From: Quercus robur
Taxonomy: Eukaryota; Streptophyta; Magnoliopsida; Fagales; Fagaceae
Reading direction: 5' to 3'
DNA: 64,000 bases
NCBI RefSeq assembly: GCF_932294415.1
Contig: NC_065543.1
Coordinates: 41,562,277 to 41,626,276 of the forward strand
Below, one piece after another: positions 35,056-44,471 of the stretch; position 1 is the stretch's first letter, and every line of letters starts with the position of its first letter. Under the pieces are notes generated by a model that saw only the letters and a program-made list of their open reading frames with translations, was not told the DNA's origin and did not search any database. Both the position numbers and the translations under genes were made by a program.

Positions 35056-35973
35056 TTACGCGTAGAACTTCTTCAGGTTGTTGGCGTTCCATGGTCGGGG
35101 GAGGGGCCTCTCGTCCAGGTCTTCCAAGTAGTAAGCCCCTGCCCCTGCGATGGCTGTGACTCTGTATGGTCCCTCCCAACTCTGAGCAAGCTTCCCTGCA
35201 GCCACGTCCCGCATGTTCCCTACTACCCTTCTTAACACCAATTCCCCGGCACTGAATTCCCTGGTCCTTACATTTCGGTTGTACCTTTGCGCTAGCTTCT
35301 GCTGATACTCGGCAAGACGTACGGTCGCAGCCTCCCTGCATTCTTCTAGCCAATCCAACTGCTCCATCATAAGGTTGGCGTTTTGTACAGGGTCAAACCC
35401 GACGACCCGCGCACTGCATAAGCTCACCTCGGTCGGTATCACTGCTTCTGCTCCGTATGCCAGAGAAAATGGGGTTTCCCCCGTGGATCTCCTGGGGGTC
35501 GTGCGGTAGGCCCACAAGACACTGGGTAGCTCTTCTGCCCACCTTCCTTTCGCTCCATCCAACCTTCTCTTGAGCCCGTTCAAAATAGTCTTGTTTACTG
35601 CTTCAGCTTGGCCGTTGCTCTGGGGGTATGCCGGGGTTGAATACTTGTTCTTGATGCCGAGCTCGCTGCAAAAGGTCCGAAAAGCGTTGCTGTCGAACTG
35701 TAGCCCGTTGTCTGTCACTAGTGAATTCGGCACCCCAAACCTTGTAACTATGTTTTTCCACACAAACTTTTTCACGTCGGTATCCCGGATATTGGCCAAG
35801 GCTTCAGCTTCGGCCCACTTTGTGAAGTAATCTACGGCCACCAGTACAAAACGGCGGTTCCCCGTTGCTCGGGGGAATGGCCCGAGGATGTCAAGCCCCC
35901 ATTGTGCAAATGGCCACGGGCTGCTGACAGGATTTAGATGTCCGGCAGGCTGATGTATCATTGGGGCGTGTCT
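35056..35973 (-). CDS. Element C integrase catalytic core and C-terminus (downstream of an in-frame stop)
   Basis: Open from just after the TAA at 35976-35974 to a stop at 35056; the first Met is at 35961. The DDE core is visible: WGLDILGP, then VTDNGLQFDS, then SNGQAEAVNK supply the two Asp and the Glu. The C-terminal part has GELVLRRV and WEGPYRV, the usual GPY/F module. No chromodomain follows. Integrase would insert the DNA copy into the nuclear genome. It is in the same frame as RT, so only the stop separates it from the zinc-binding half of integrase. Confidence 0.9.
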   Translation of the reverse strand, partial: RHAPMIHQPAGHLNPVSSPWPFAQWGLDILGPFPRATGNRRFVLVAVDYFTKWAEAEALANIRDTDVKKFVWKNIVTRFGVPNSLVTDNGLQFDSNAFRTFCSELGIKNKYSTPAYPQSNGQAEAVNKTILNGLKRRLDGAKGRWAEELPSVLWAYRTTPRRSTGETPFSLAYGAEAVIPTEVSLCSARVVGFDPVQNANLMMEQLDWLEECREAATVRLAEYQQKLAQRYNRNVRTREFSAGELVLRRVVGNMRDVAAGKLAQSWEGPYRVTAIAGAGAYYLEDLDERPLPRPWNANNLKKFYA

Positions 35974-38331
35974 TTAACATTGTTCGCAACTCCGAACGTA
36001 TTCGGCGGCGTCCTTCTGCATCCGTGGCCACCAAAACCCCTGCGTCATTGCTCTGTGTGCTAAAGATCGTCCCCCGGCATGCCCGCCGCATACTCCTTCA
36101 TGAAGCTCGGCTAGAAGCTCCTTAACTTTTTCAGGATGCAGGCACAAGAGGTAAGGGCCCGCGAAGGACCTTCTGTACAACTTTCGGTCCGAAGACAACC
36201 AGTACCTGGGAGCCATTCGTCGAATCTTATTGGCCTCGGCCCCATCCTCTGGAACTTTATCTTCGGAAAGAAAGTCTATGATCGGGTTCATCCAGCATGG
36301 TCCGGCCACCGCCACCTGCGCAACCTCTACTCCGGCCCGGTCGAGGGCAGTCTCCACACAGATGCTTGGTTCCCTTACAAGTTCAATCGTGATAAGCCTC
36401 GGGGTGTCCTCGGTAGCCGATGAGGCTAACGTGGCAAGAGAGTCAGCATGCTTGTTCTGCGACCGGGCCACCTGGGATATCTTCACCGTTCCAAACTGAC
36501 CGATAATCTGCTTTGCCGTACTTAAATAAGCTTTCATTCGAGGATCCCGAGCCTCGAAGTCCCCGGTAATCTGATAAACAACTAGCCGAGAGTCTGAGTA
36601 GATTTCTACGTCCCTGGCGCCCAGATGCAATACTGCCCTTAGTCCGGCCAATAGGGCCTCATATTCGACTTCGTTGTTCGAGGCTTTGAACCCCAATCTG
36701 AAGGAATGTTCCAGTCGCATACCCTCAGGGGTGATTATGACAATACCAGCCCCGGCTCCCATAGCGTTTGATGCGCCGTCCACAAATAATCTCCACGGGC
36801 GAATCTCCGCACTACAGATTACCTGGCCTTCATTCTTAGGTGTGAATTCCGCGATGAAATCAGCGAGAATCTGCCCTTTCACCGAGCTTCTAGGTCGGTA
36901 TCTTATGTCAAACGATCCCAATCGAGTCCCCCATTTAGCGATTCGCCCTGTGAAATCGGATCTCTTCAACAGTGATTGTAATGGATACTCGGTGAGGACG
37001 TACACTGTGTGTGCCTGGAAGTAGTGTGGTAACTTCCTCGTGGCGTGTACCAAGGCCAGAACCAACTTTTCAAGAGGCAGGTACCTTGTCTCGGCATCGA
37101 CCAAGGTCTTGCTTACGTAATACACCGGTATTTGCACTCCCCGGTCCCTTAGTAATACAGCACTTACGGTATGATTGGTGACTGCGAGGTACATAAACAG
37201 ATCCTCACCGGGCTCCGGGGCCGTCAACCTCGGCGCCTTTGCCAAATACTCCTTTAGTTCTCGAAAAGCTTCATCGCAGCTCTCGTCCCACTGAAACCCC
37301 TTCCACTTTTTCAGAAGCTGATAGAATGGCCGGCAGCGATCGGCAAACTTGGAGATAAACCGGTTCAGGGCGGCCAACATCCCGGTGAGCACCTGCACCT
37401 CCTTAGGGTTGCCCGGTGGTTCTAGGCGATTGATTGCCTCTATTTGGTCGAGGTTAGCCTCTATTCCTCGAGTGGAGATCAGATAACCCAGGAACTTGCC
37501 AGCCCCCACTCCGAAAGTGCACTTTTCGGCATTGAGGCGCAGCCTGTGTTGCCGTAGTATCTCGAATACTCCCCGAAGGTCTTCAGTATGCAGCGACTCT
37601 TTTCTGCTCTTTACCACCATGTCGTCGATATAAACTTCAACCGTGCAACCAATTTTCTCCCGGAACATCCTTGTCATCATACGCTGGTAGGTGGCCCCGG
37701 CATTCTTCAATCCAAACGGCATGACCTCGTAGTGATAGTTTGCGTTCGGGGATATAAACGCTGTCTTCTCTCGGTCCTCGGGTGCTAAGGCAATCTGGTG
37801 GTAGCCTTGGAAGGCGTCCAGGAAACTCATTCTCGGGTGCCCGTACGTGGCGTCCACCAACTGATCAATCTTGGGCATCGGGAACGGATCCTTAGGACAT
37901 GCTCTGTTTAAATCGGTGAAGTCCACGCAAACTCTCCATTTGCCACTCTTCTTCTTTACTACGACAGTGTTTGCTAGCCATCTCGGGAAGAACACTTCCT
38001 TTATGGCCCCGGCTTCCTTCAGTCGCTGGACCTCCAGGTTTACTGCATCGACGTGCTCCTTTGATGCTCTCCTCGGCTTCTGCTTTTTCGGAGGAAATGA
38101 TGGGTCCACATTGAGTTTGTGAACAATGAACTCGGGGTCTACGCCGGGCACTTCATACGGGTTCCACGCGAAGACATCCATGTTCTGCAACAGGAACAAC
38201 AACATCTCTACCCTTTCCCGGTCATTCATGCTCGTACCTATCTGGAAGTATTTGTCACTATCTGGGAGAATTCTTACCTTCAGCACTTCCTCGGCAACGT
38301 CCGCCCCCTTTTCCTGGGGTATCTGTAATTG
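35974..38331 (-). CDS. Element C reverse transcriptase, two RNase H domains and integrase zinc finger
   Basis: Open from just after the TAG at 38334-38332, with the first Met at 38286. RT motifs are clear: FLDAFQGYHQI and the catalytic VYIDDMVVKS. A first RNase H (YLPLEKLVLALVHA, LTEYPLQSLL) is followed by a second, archaeal-type RNase H with LFVDGASN, EYEALLAGLRA and IYSDSRLVV. The reading ends in the integrase HHCC finger (HEG...HAG...CEQC) and then TAA. The dual RNase H marks the Tat lineage. Translation would have to come from the gag-pol frame, since the first Met lies inside the polyprotein. Confidence 0.93.
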   Translation of the reverse strand, partial: QLQIPQEKGADVAEEVLKVRILPDSDKYFQIGTSMNDRERVEMLLFLLQNMDVFAWNPYEVPGVDPEFIVHKLNVDPSFPPKKQKPRRASKEHVDAVNLEVQRLKEAGAIKEVFFPRWLANTVVVKKKSGKWRVCVDFTDLNRACPKDPFPMPKIDQLVDATYGHPRMSFLDAFQGYHQIALAPEDREKTAFISPNANYHYEVMPFGLKNAGATYQRMMTRMFREKIGCTVEVYIDDMVVKSRKESLHTEDLRGVFEILRQHRLRLNAEKCTFGVGAGKFLGYLISTRGIEANLDQIEAINRLEPPGNPKEVQVLTGMLAALNRFISKFADRCRPFYQLLKKWKGFQWDESCDEAFRELKEYLAKAPRLTAPEPGEDLFMYLAVTNHTVSAVLLRDRGVQIPVYYVSKTLVDAETRYLPLEKLVLALVHATRKLPHYFQAHTVYVLTEYPLQSLLKRSDFTGRIAKWGTRLGSFDIRYRPRSSVKGQILADFIAEFTPKNEGQVICSAEIRPWRLFVDGASNAMGAGAGIVIITPEGMRLEHSFRLGFKASNNEVEYEALLAGLRAVLHLGARDVEIYSDSRLVVYQITGDFEARDPRMKAYLSTAKQIIGQFGTVKISQVARSQNKHADSLATLASSATEDTPRLITIELVREPSICVETALDRAGVEVAQVAVAGPCWMNPIIDFLSEDKVPEDGAEANKIRRMAPRYWLSSDRKLYRRSFAGPYLLCLHPEKVKELLAELHEGVCGGHAGGRSLAHRAMTQGFWWPRMQKDAAEYVRSCEQC

Positions 38332-38437
38332 CTATGCAGTCTCTTTCTCGGCGTGCTCAGCTTGGCCGAGCTGTTCCTTTTCCCACTGGACCGCGGCTAC
38401 GAGGCATTGCTTCGCCACCTGCTAATTCCCCCTTACC
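38313..38437 (-). other. Gag-pol recoding or splicing region of element C
   Basis: On the minus strand the first TAG (38424-38422) is followed by CAG, and a second TAG, 30 codons on and in frame (38334-38332), by CAATTACAG. A good 5' splice site, GAG/GTAAGG, lies at 38437/38436, and acceptors TTACAG/ATA (38323/38322) and CCCCAG/GAA (38314/38313) follow. All are in phase 0, so a 114- or 123-nt intron would remove both stops without shifting the frame. The interval is GC-rich, unlike most plant introns, and the codons between the stops look like ordinary pol linker. Confidence 0.55.
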
Positions 38438-40425
38438 TCTACAACTCCGTACTCAGTAGGAAATTTTACTTTCACGTGAAGGGTGGACGGAACAGCCCCC
38501 ATGGCGTGAATCCACGGCCTCCCCAGGATTGCGGTGTAAGGTGCGAACGATCGGACTACTATGAACGTAACTACAACTTCCTTGCCCTCCATGTCTACTA
38601 GGAGTGAGATTTGCCCCTCGGGAATCACAATTCTCCCGTCAAACGAGACCAATGGCGTGTTATACTTTGCCAAATCCTGGGTTTTCAACCCGAGCCCTTC
38701 GAAGAGGTCCGGGTACATGACGTCAGCCCCGCTACCCTGATCAATCATCACCCTCTTCACCAGGAACCCGCCTATCCGGGCGGTCACCACCAAAGCGTCG
38801 TCGTGTGGTTGGATGGTTCCTTCGAAATCATCTTCTCCGAACGAGATGTCTAGCCTTCCGACTCTCTTTTGCTTCTTGGATGATTCTCCCTCCGCACAAG
38901 CCATTGTCATCACCATCCTCGCCGCTGCTACCCCTCTCGGTGCGGCATGAATGACGTTGATTACCCCCCGGGGTGGTGGAAGGGGATTCCTTCTCTGTGG
39001 TGCGCCCTGCTCGGTCTCCCGGTCAGTGGAATCTGCTACAAACTCTTTCAGGTGCCCTGCCTTCACTAACTGCCCGAGATGATCTTTCAATACCCTACAC
39101 TGCTCGGTGGTGTGCCCCTTGTCTCTGTGATAAGTGCAGTATAGGCTTTGGTTCCTCCGAGATGGGTCGCCCCCCATTTTGTTCGGCCATCTGAAGAATG
39201 GCTCGTTCCTTATCCTTTCCAGTATCTTGTGCACGGGCTCTTTAAACAGCACATTAACCCCTTCGACCTGCATCTCTGGTTCCTGCATTCTGAACTCCCT
39301 TTTCGGCTTCGGCGGCAAGATGCTTTGCCGAGATCGCCCCGAAAAAGGGGCTTTCCCCCTGCTTTGCAGCCGGTCATCCTCCAGGCATTTGTATTCCTCT
39401 ATGCGTCTCATCAGTTGCCTCATGTTCTCCGGGGGTCTTCTTGTCAACGACTCCCGTAGTTCAGAATCCTCGGGGAGCCCCATCCTGAAGGTGCTAGCCG
39501 CAATTTTCTCGTTTCCCCCACCAATCTCATTGTAGAGTTCCCAGTATCGGCTGGCATAACTCCGAAGGGTTTCCCCGACCCTCATTTTCATGGAAAGCAA
39601 CGCGTCGACCGGTTGTTGCACTCGGCTACATGTTACGAACCTGCTGCCGAACTCCTGAATCAGCTCGGCGAAGCTGTGTATAGAGCCTTTCCGCAACCCA
39701 TTGAACCACCTCAGTGCGGTAGAGCCGAGACTAGAGGGGAATACCTTACACATCAATGCGTCGTTGTGCGCATGCAACGACATCATGTGGATGTAATGAC
39801 TGACATGCTCCACGGGGTCTGTCCTCCCCTCATAGGAATTGAATGGTGGACGCGTGAATCTACTTGGCATGGGTGCCCGTTCAATCTCATCAGAGAATGG
39901 AGACCGGGCCGCCATCCGCAAGGCCCTGCTCATGGCGTCCATCGCGGCGTTGTGGTGCTGCCGCTCTTCTGGCGACTCTGACCCTTGGTTATCATATCCA
40001 TGCGACCGGGAACGGTCCCGTCTGCGCCGAATATCCCGGGAATGACGACGTGACTCTTGAGAATGGGATCGGTCTCGGTGTTGTTGTGTAACAGATCGGC
40101 TGGAACCTTCCTCGCCACGGTTCCTCCTGGGTTGGGGGTTGCGGTTCCTTTCGTGGCGCCGACCCCTTGCTTCTAGCTCCAAGTCCATTACCAATCTGCG
40201 CAACCGCTCCAGCTCCCGGTCTCTATCATCATGTTGCCGATGTGCCGAGACGTTTGAAATCGTCCGGTGCGTTTGGTCCGATCCTTCTCCCAATCCGGAC
40301 CTTTCCTCCCCTCTTGAATGCTCCCTATCCTCCAGCCGCTTCTGCCTTCTCTCCCTCCACGTCGATCCCCGAGAAGATCCTGCGGAATTGCTCGGAACGT
40401 GCCCTCTTGAATGCTCCTCAGACAT
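38422..40425 (-). CDS. Element C Gag and aspartic protease
   Basis: 667 residues from ATG at 40425; the open frame extends 27 codons further up into the primer-binding region, but MSEEHSRG is the first good start. Residues 1-170 are Arg/Ser/Glu-rich and probably bind RNA. The Gag capsid domain follows (FNSYEGRTDPVEHVSHY, LRWFNGL, SFAELIQEFGSRF, MGLPEDSELRESL). A zinc knuckle-like CTYHRDKGHTTEQC is near residue 430. The protease is near the C-terminus with MIDQGSGADVM, a Tat-type variant of the D-S/T-G motif, and LGRPW. The frame ends at TAG, after which it stays open in the same frame toward RT. Confidence 0.92.
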   Translation of the reverse strand: MSEEHSRGHVPSNSAGSSRGSTWRERRQKRLEDREHSRGEERSGLGEGSDQTHRTISNVSAHRQHDDRDRELERLRRLVMDLELEARGRRHERNRNPQPRRNRGEEGSSRSVTQQHRDRSHSQESRRHSRDIRRRRDRSRSHGYDNQGSESPEERQHHNAAMDAMSRALRMAARSPFSDEIERAPMPSRFTRPPFNSYEGRTDPVEHVSHYIHMMSLHAHNDALMCKVFPSSLGSTALRWFNGLRKGSIHSFAELIQEFGSRFVTCSRVQQPVDALLSMKMRVGETLRSYASRYWELYNEIGGGNEKIAASTFRMGLPEDSELRESLTRRPPENMRQLMRRIEEYKCLEDDRLQSRGKAPFSGRSRQSILPPKPKREFRMQEPEMQVEGVNVLFKEPVHKILERIRNEPFFRWPNKMGGDPSRRNQSLYCTYHRDKGHTTEQCRVLKDHLGQLVKAGHLKEFVADSTDRETEQGAPQRRNPLPPPRGVINVIHAAPRGVAAARMVMTMACAEGESSKKQKRVGRLDISFGEDDFEGTIQPHDDALVVTARIGGFLVKRVMIDQGSGADVMYPDLFEGLGLKTQDLAKYNTPLVSFDGRIVIPEGQISLLVDMEGKEVVVTFIVVRSFAPYTAILGRPWIHAMGAVPSTLHVKVKFPTEYGVVEVRGN

Positions 40426-40488
40426 CTTCTTTGCTTGAGTCTCACTCGAACCACAGCTTCGTAGGATGGCCCCACGGTGGGCGCCAAT

Positions 40489-41093
40489 TGTAAGAACCAA
40501 GTACAAGAACTCTGGGCCTTAGATCCCTTGGGCTCACAATTTATTTGTAGTGGGTTTAAAGATTTCCTACAATGGATCGTTCTCGGCAGAGAGACTCAAA
40601 GCAACACTCAGTTGAAAATGCTCTCTCCTTGACTATTTTCTCTCAATCTTTCTGAACCCCTTCTTCTCCTAACTTTCCTCTATTTATAGCCAAGGTTAGT
40701 GGGGAGACCATGATTATGTTCATCGTTAGTGCTATTGAAGGTCCAGTATTATCTGGTTAAAGTGGCTGTTTTAGGTGAGAGGGCGGTGCAGCATTTATGA
40801 TCTTGGAACTTGGCTCCATTTTCACCGATTATGTTCGGCGACTCACGTTCCCGTGCATATCATGACCTTCCCGGGTATTGACTCATGCGCTCTACCGAGA
40901 AATGTTAACCGGTCAACCCCGGGAGCTTAATAACCAAAACTTGTTTTTGGCCCTAAGGCAGTTTTAAGAAAGGCATAAGGTAACGGGAACTATCTGCTGG
41001 GCCTGCGCCCAAGGCTGGTATGGGCTTGGGCCCGGGGCCTAGATGGGTCTGGGCCCAAGGCTTGTATGGGCTTTGGGAGCTCGGTGCCGTACA
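40489..41093 (-). repeat. Element C 5' LTR
   Basis: 605 bp, directly next to the primer-binding site at 40486-40470 on the minus strand, and followed by the ATATA duplication. Confidence 0.93.
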
Positions 41094-42131
41094 ATATATA
41101 TATAAATCGTGTGGAAATAAATACTTATTTTGTAATTGTAATATAATGTATAATTTGTTCTCTAAATTTTTTTGTAGAAAATTTGTTCTTCCCAAAAATT
41201 AATCATACAATATCTATTGGGTCCAATTAGGTCTACTTCAATCCCATTCAGTCCAGCTAGGTTTACTTCGATCTAATTTGGTCCACTCAATCAATTTTGA
41301 TCCCCTTCGGTCTATTTTGGACTAATTGAGCATTAAATTGATTCTTTTTGAAGGTTGTCTTTTCAAGTTTAGCTCAGAAATTCTTTTTTTTTTCCTTAAT
41401 TTTTGGGTTAAAAATTGAAAAGTATGAAATTTTATTAAATTACATTTGAGCTAAACTCTTTAGTTTTGAGTTAAAAAATACAAACAAAATAGACATTAGA
41501 AATTAGAAATATGAGCCCTAAAAATGAAATAAAAATGATAAATATTCAAAAGCTCTATTTGGATTCAGTCCATTCTGTTTACTTTGGTTCTACTCAGTCG
41601 ACATTGGTCCTATTTGGTCCACTACAGTCCTATTCAATCCAATTTGGTCCTATTTGTTCCTATTCAGTCCATTACGTCCACTTTAGTCCTAATTTATCCA
41701 TTTGTTCCTATCTGGTCTACTTCAGTCCTATTCGGTCCACTTTTGTTCAGTTTCGTCCACCTTGTTCCCATTTGTTCCTATTCAGTCCATTACGTCCACT
41801 TTAGTCCTAATTTATCCATTTGTTCCTATCTGGTCTACTTCAGTCCTATTCGGTCCACTTTTGTTCAGTTTCGTCCACCTTGTTCCCATTCAATCCACTT
41901 CATTCCATTTGGTCCATTTGTGTCCACTACGATCCATTTTGGTCCACTTTGATCCATTTTTGTGCATTTACATATAGGAAAAAAAATATGTTTGGGTTGC
42001 ACCTATTCTAAATCTAAATTTATTAAAAAAAATATAAATCTCAAACTTGTAATATCTAAAATCTTAAGCATAAAATTTATTGTTACTACATTTTTTTCTT
42101 TTTTTTGAGAAATTATTGTTACTACACTTTT
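41094..42131. repeat. GGTCC minisatellite region, plus orientation
   Basis: A degenerate 10-12 bp motif of the form GGTCCACTTT/GGTCCTATTC repeats at 41215-41330 and 41570-41965. Within it a 118-bp block is duplicated in tandem (41653-41770 and 41771-41888). Open frames here (41511-42011) read through the repeat and are Ser/Pro/Phe-rich by composition only. No gene is seen. Confidence 0.8.
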
Positions 42132-42375
42132 GTTGAGTCATTTTAACATAGCATTTTATTTTACTTTGGTCCAACTAAATTTAAGTGAAAATCCTTCTAA
42201 ACATGAAGGTTATGAATATACAAATCTAATCTTTAGGGCAATTGTGGGTTCTAGTTGAGTCATTTTAACATAGCATTTTATTTTACTTTGGTCCAACTAA
42301 ATTTAAGTGAAAATCCTTCTAAACATGAAGGTTATGAATATACAAATCTAATCTTTAGGGCAATTGTGGGTTCTA
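42132..42375. repeat. 122-bp tandem duplication
   Basis: The block starting GTTGAGTCATTTTAACATAG at 42132 is repeated at 42254 with almost no change. The right end of the unit includes the first bases of the SINE that follows. Confidence 0.92.
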
Positions 42376-42522
42376 GTTAGCTCAACTGGTAAAATCTCTG
42401 ATAGTTGAATAAGAGATCTAGGATTCAATCCCCATCTACACCAAAAACCAATTAGTATCTTGGTCTGAGATTAAGAGCTATTATTAAGAGCGAACGCCAT
42501 AGGTTGAAACTCTCTTAAAAAA
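42361..42522 (+). mobile_element. tRNA-derived SINE
   Basis: A pol III A box-like TAGCTCAACTGG (42376-42387) and a B box-like GATTCAATCC (about 42422-42431) are spaced as in a tRNA. A tRNA-unrelated body follows, with CTTGGTCTGAG and GCCATAGGTTGAAACTC, and then an A-run. AATCTTTAGGG at 42350-42360 and AATCTTTAGAG at 42523-42533 form a likely 11-bp target duplication with one mismatch. Confidence 0.8.
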
Positions 42523-42603
42523 AATCTTTAGAGCTGTTATTCATTTATTTTAAAGTCATTACTTTAAAATGAATTGCATGAGGTTAATTATACCTTCAAG
42601 CAA

Positions 42604-42655
42604 CATATATGTGTGTGTGTGTGCGCGCGCGCGTGCATGCGTGCGTGCGTGTGTA
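42604..42655. repeat. Alternating purine-pyrimidine tract
   Basis: CATATA then (TG)n, (CG)n and (TGCG)n form about 52 bp of unbroken purine-pyrimidine alternation. Such tracts can adopt Z-DNA; the CG core makes this one stronger than a plain (TG)n. Confidence 0.9.
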
Positions 42656-42950
42656 AAATTTTTATTTGAATAAATTATTCAAATTCTTCATTCTCTTAAA
42701 AGAGATTATTATGATAATTAAAACTCATTACAAACTTATACTAAATATGTATAATTTATTCTCTAAATTTTATTGAACATAATTTGTTCTCCTTAAAACT
42801 TAAAAATTTTCAAAAAGTAATTTCCATCACTCTATTTTTACAAATATATAATTTTTAATTTTTTTTATTGAAATTATAATTTTCTTTTTTGAAATTGTCC
42901 AAATTCTTCTAACTATTTTTATTAAGCATTATATTTTCCTAGTTTATTTT

Positions 42951-43786
42951 TGTTAGGTTCTAAGGAATTAGAAATTAATGTATTAGAACTTCATTTTGTA
43001 ATGTTGGCAAACCATGATCAAAATGTTTTTAGTCTTATTTAGACTTGCTCAAAGTATGTGTTTTTATATAAAGTTAGAATCGAGTTACTGCAGGATTTGT
43101 TGTGTAAATCTGTCTGGCTCGATTGATCGAGAATTAGACTCGATCGATCGAAAGTCGTGCGGATTGTTTTTTCTGCAGAATTTCCAACTCAGCCTAAGCC
43201 CGTTTGGCGTGTAGGGTTTTATGTTTTGTCTTAAGTGTAAAAGGGAAAACCCTAGCCACGTTTTAAGGTTGCTCTTTATGTTGTGTGTGTGAATCTTCTG
43301 GGAGATCTAGAGATGTTTGCCTTCACATACACTTAGGATTTCCAATCTCAAGATTGATGTTGAGAGCTTGGTGATCAATTCAGTTGCAGATTCAAGAGTT
43401 TAAAGATATACAAGCAGGAGTGTTTGTACATGCTAGGAATCCAAGAAAGAAGTAGTCCGTGGACTCGGAACTGTCACGTGGTCGTGGTATTAAGTTTCCT
43501 ACTTAAGGTAGTAATAGAATGTTAGTGGTCTAAGTCGCTATTGTATAAACTTCAATTCTTTCATAGTGGTTTCATTTTACCTTGAGGATAGTTAGGTTAA
43601 ATCCTCCCCAGGTTTTTTACCGGTTTGGTTTTCCTGGGTTATTACATTGTTGTGTTCTTTATTTTCCGTACTTTACAATAATATGATATATGTGTGTTAA
43701 CCTAGATTTGATAATTTGACTAAGTAATCACTTGGCTTATTAACTAGGTTAATCTAGTTGTATTTTAAGGGGTCTAAAAATAAACA
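42951..43786 (+). mobile_element. Solo LTR, probably Copia-type
   Basis: 836 bp starting TGTTAGGTTC and ending AATAAACA, flanked by a perfect 5-bp duplication ATTTT (42946-42950 and 43787-43791). The tail, with CTTGAGGATAG, CAGGTTTTTTACCG and GGTTTTCCTGGGTTATT, resembles the 3' portion of plant Copia LTRs. A small inverted repeat around CGATCGATCG lies at about 43120-43150. No internal region remains. Confidence 0.8.
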
Positions 43787-43821
43787 ATTTTGGTACAATT
43801 AAAATTTTTAAGTATCAAAAT

Positions 43822-44471
43822 TGTGGGGCCGGGAAATTTGAGGTCCTAGCCCACTTTACATTCAGGGCCCAAAACCCAGGCCAAGGGGCCCTATTGCCGA
43901 GGACGATCTCACGCTCAACACCTCACAAAACGCCTGAAGAAAAGGACAACTCAGTACAGGGACAGCACAAGGGAGAAAGCTGCCAACACCGTAGAATAGA
44001 GCCCTGCATCTGACAGGCCTATACTCTATACCATGCTATTTAACCTTTCCCAACTACCCCTAACCACTCTAATGTATGGGTTGATAGGACGAGTCTATAC
44101 CCCAAAAAAGCAAAACTTACACGTGGACTCTAAATGGGAAGTAAAGACTAGTATAAAAGGGAAAGAAAGCCAAGGGAGAAGGGATCCCCAGGGGAGGAGG
44201 AAAAAGTCCTACAAAAAGGGAGAATGGGAAGAGTATGATGCTCCTCGGACGAAGTCCAAGGACTTAAACCCTCCAAACTGCATCGATGTAAGGCTTAGCT
44301 ATTCAGGCCAAGCCTACCTTCGTATGGGCTTCCATAAACATCATGACCAAACCGCTCACCTGTGACCAAGGTCCTGCCTTTCAAGCCCACTCTCTACAAA
44401 TCACATTGTTAGGGCCCTTTACATACGAGCCCAATGTCATTCTTGGGTTGTTAAATAATCGTGTCCCTACA
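43822..44471 (+). mobile_element. Solo LTR related to elements A and B
   Basis: 650 bp starting TGTGGGGCCGGG and ending GTGTCCCTACA, flanked by a perfect AAAAT duplication (43817-43821 and 44472-44476). The ends match the LTR ends of element B read on its own strand, and ACTAGTATAAAAGGG near 44147-44161 matches the element A LTR promoter. It begins only 36 bp after the preceding solo LTR. Confidence 0.88.

Larger units (their letters stand above)
30606..41093 (-). mobile_element. Element C: full-length Tat-lineage Ty3/gypsy retrotransposon with an antisense gene
   Basis: Two 605-bp LTRs (30606-31210 and 40489-41093) differ at five positions that I counted (about 0.8%). The 5-bp duplication ATATA flanks it (30601-30605 and 41094-41098). 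The primer-binding site TGGCGCCCACCGTGGGG (40486-40470) and the polypurine tract AAGGGGGGCTAT (about 31222-31211) set a minus orientation. Gag, protease, RT, two RNase H domains and integrase lie in one frame (40425 to 35056) with stop codons at 38424-38422, 38334-38332 and 35976-35974. A second RNase H with the DGASN motif, the lack of a chromodomain and a long antisense gene next to the 3' LTR are features of the Tat lineage. A 70-bp tandem array separates the convergent pol and antisense genes. Confidence 0.95.

Noticed and set aside
41511..42011. Ser/Pro/Phe-rich ORFs at 41.5-42.0 kb
   Set aside because: They read through the degenerate GGTCC minisatellite in two frames, and matching frames occur at the inverted arrays near 45.2 kb.
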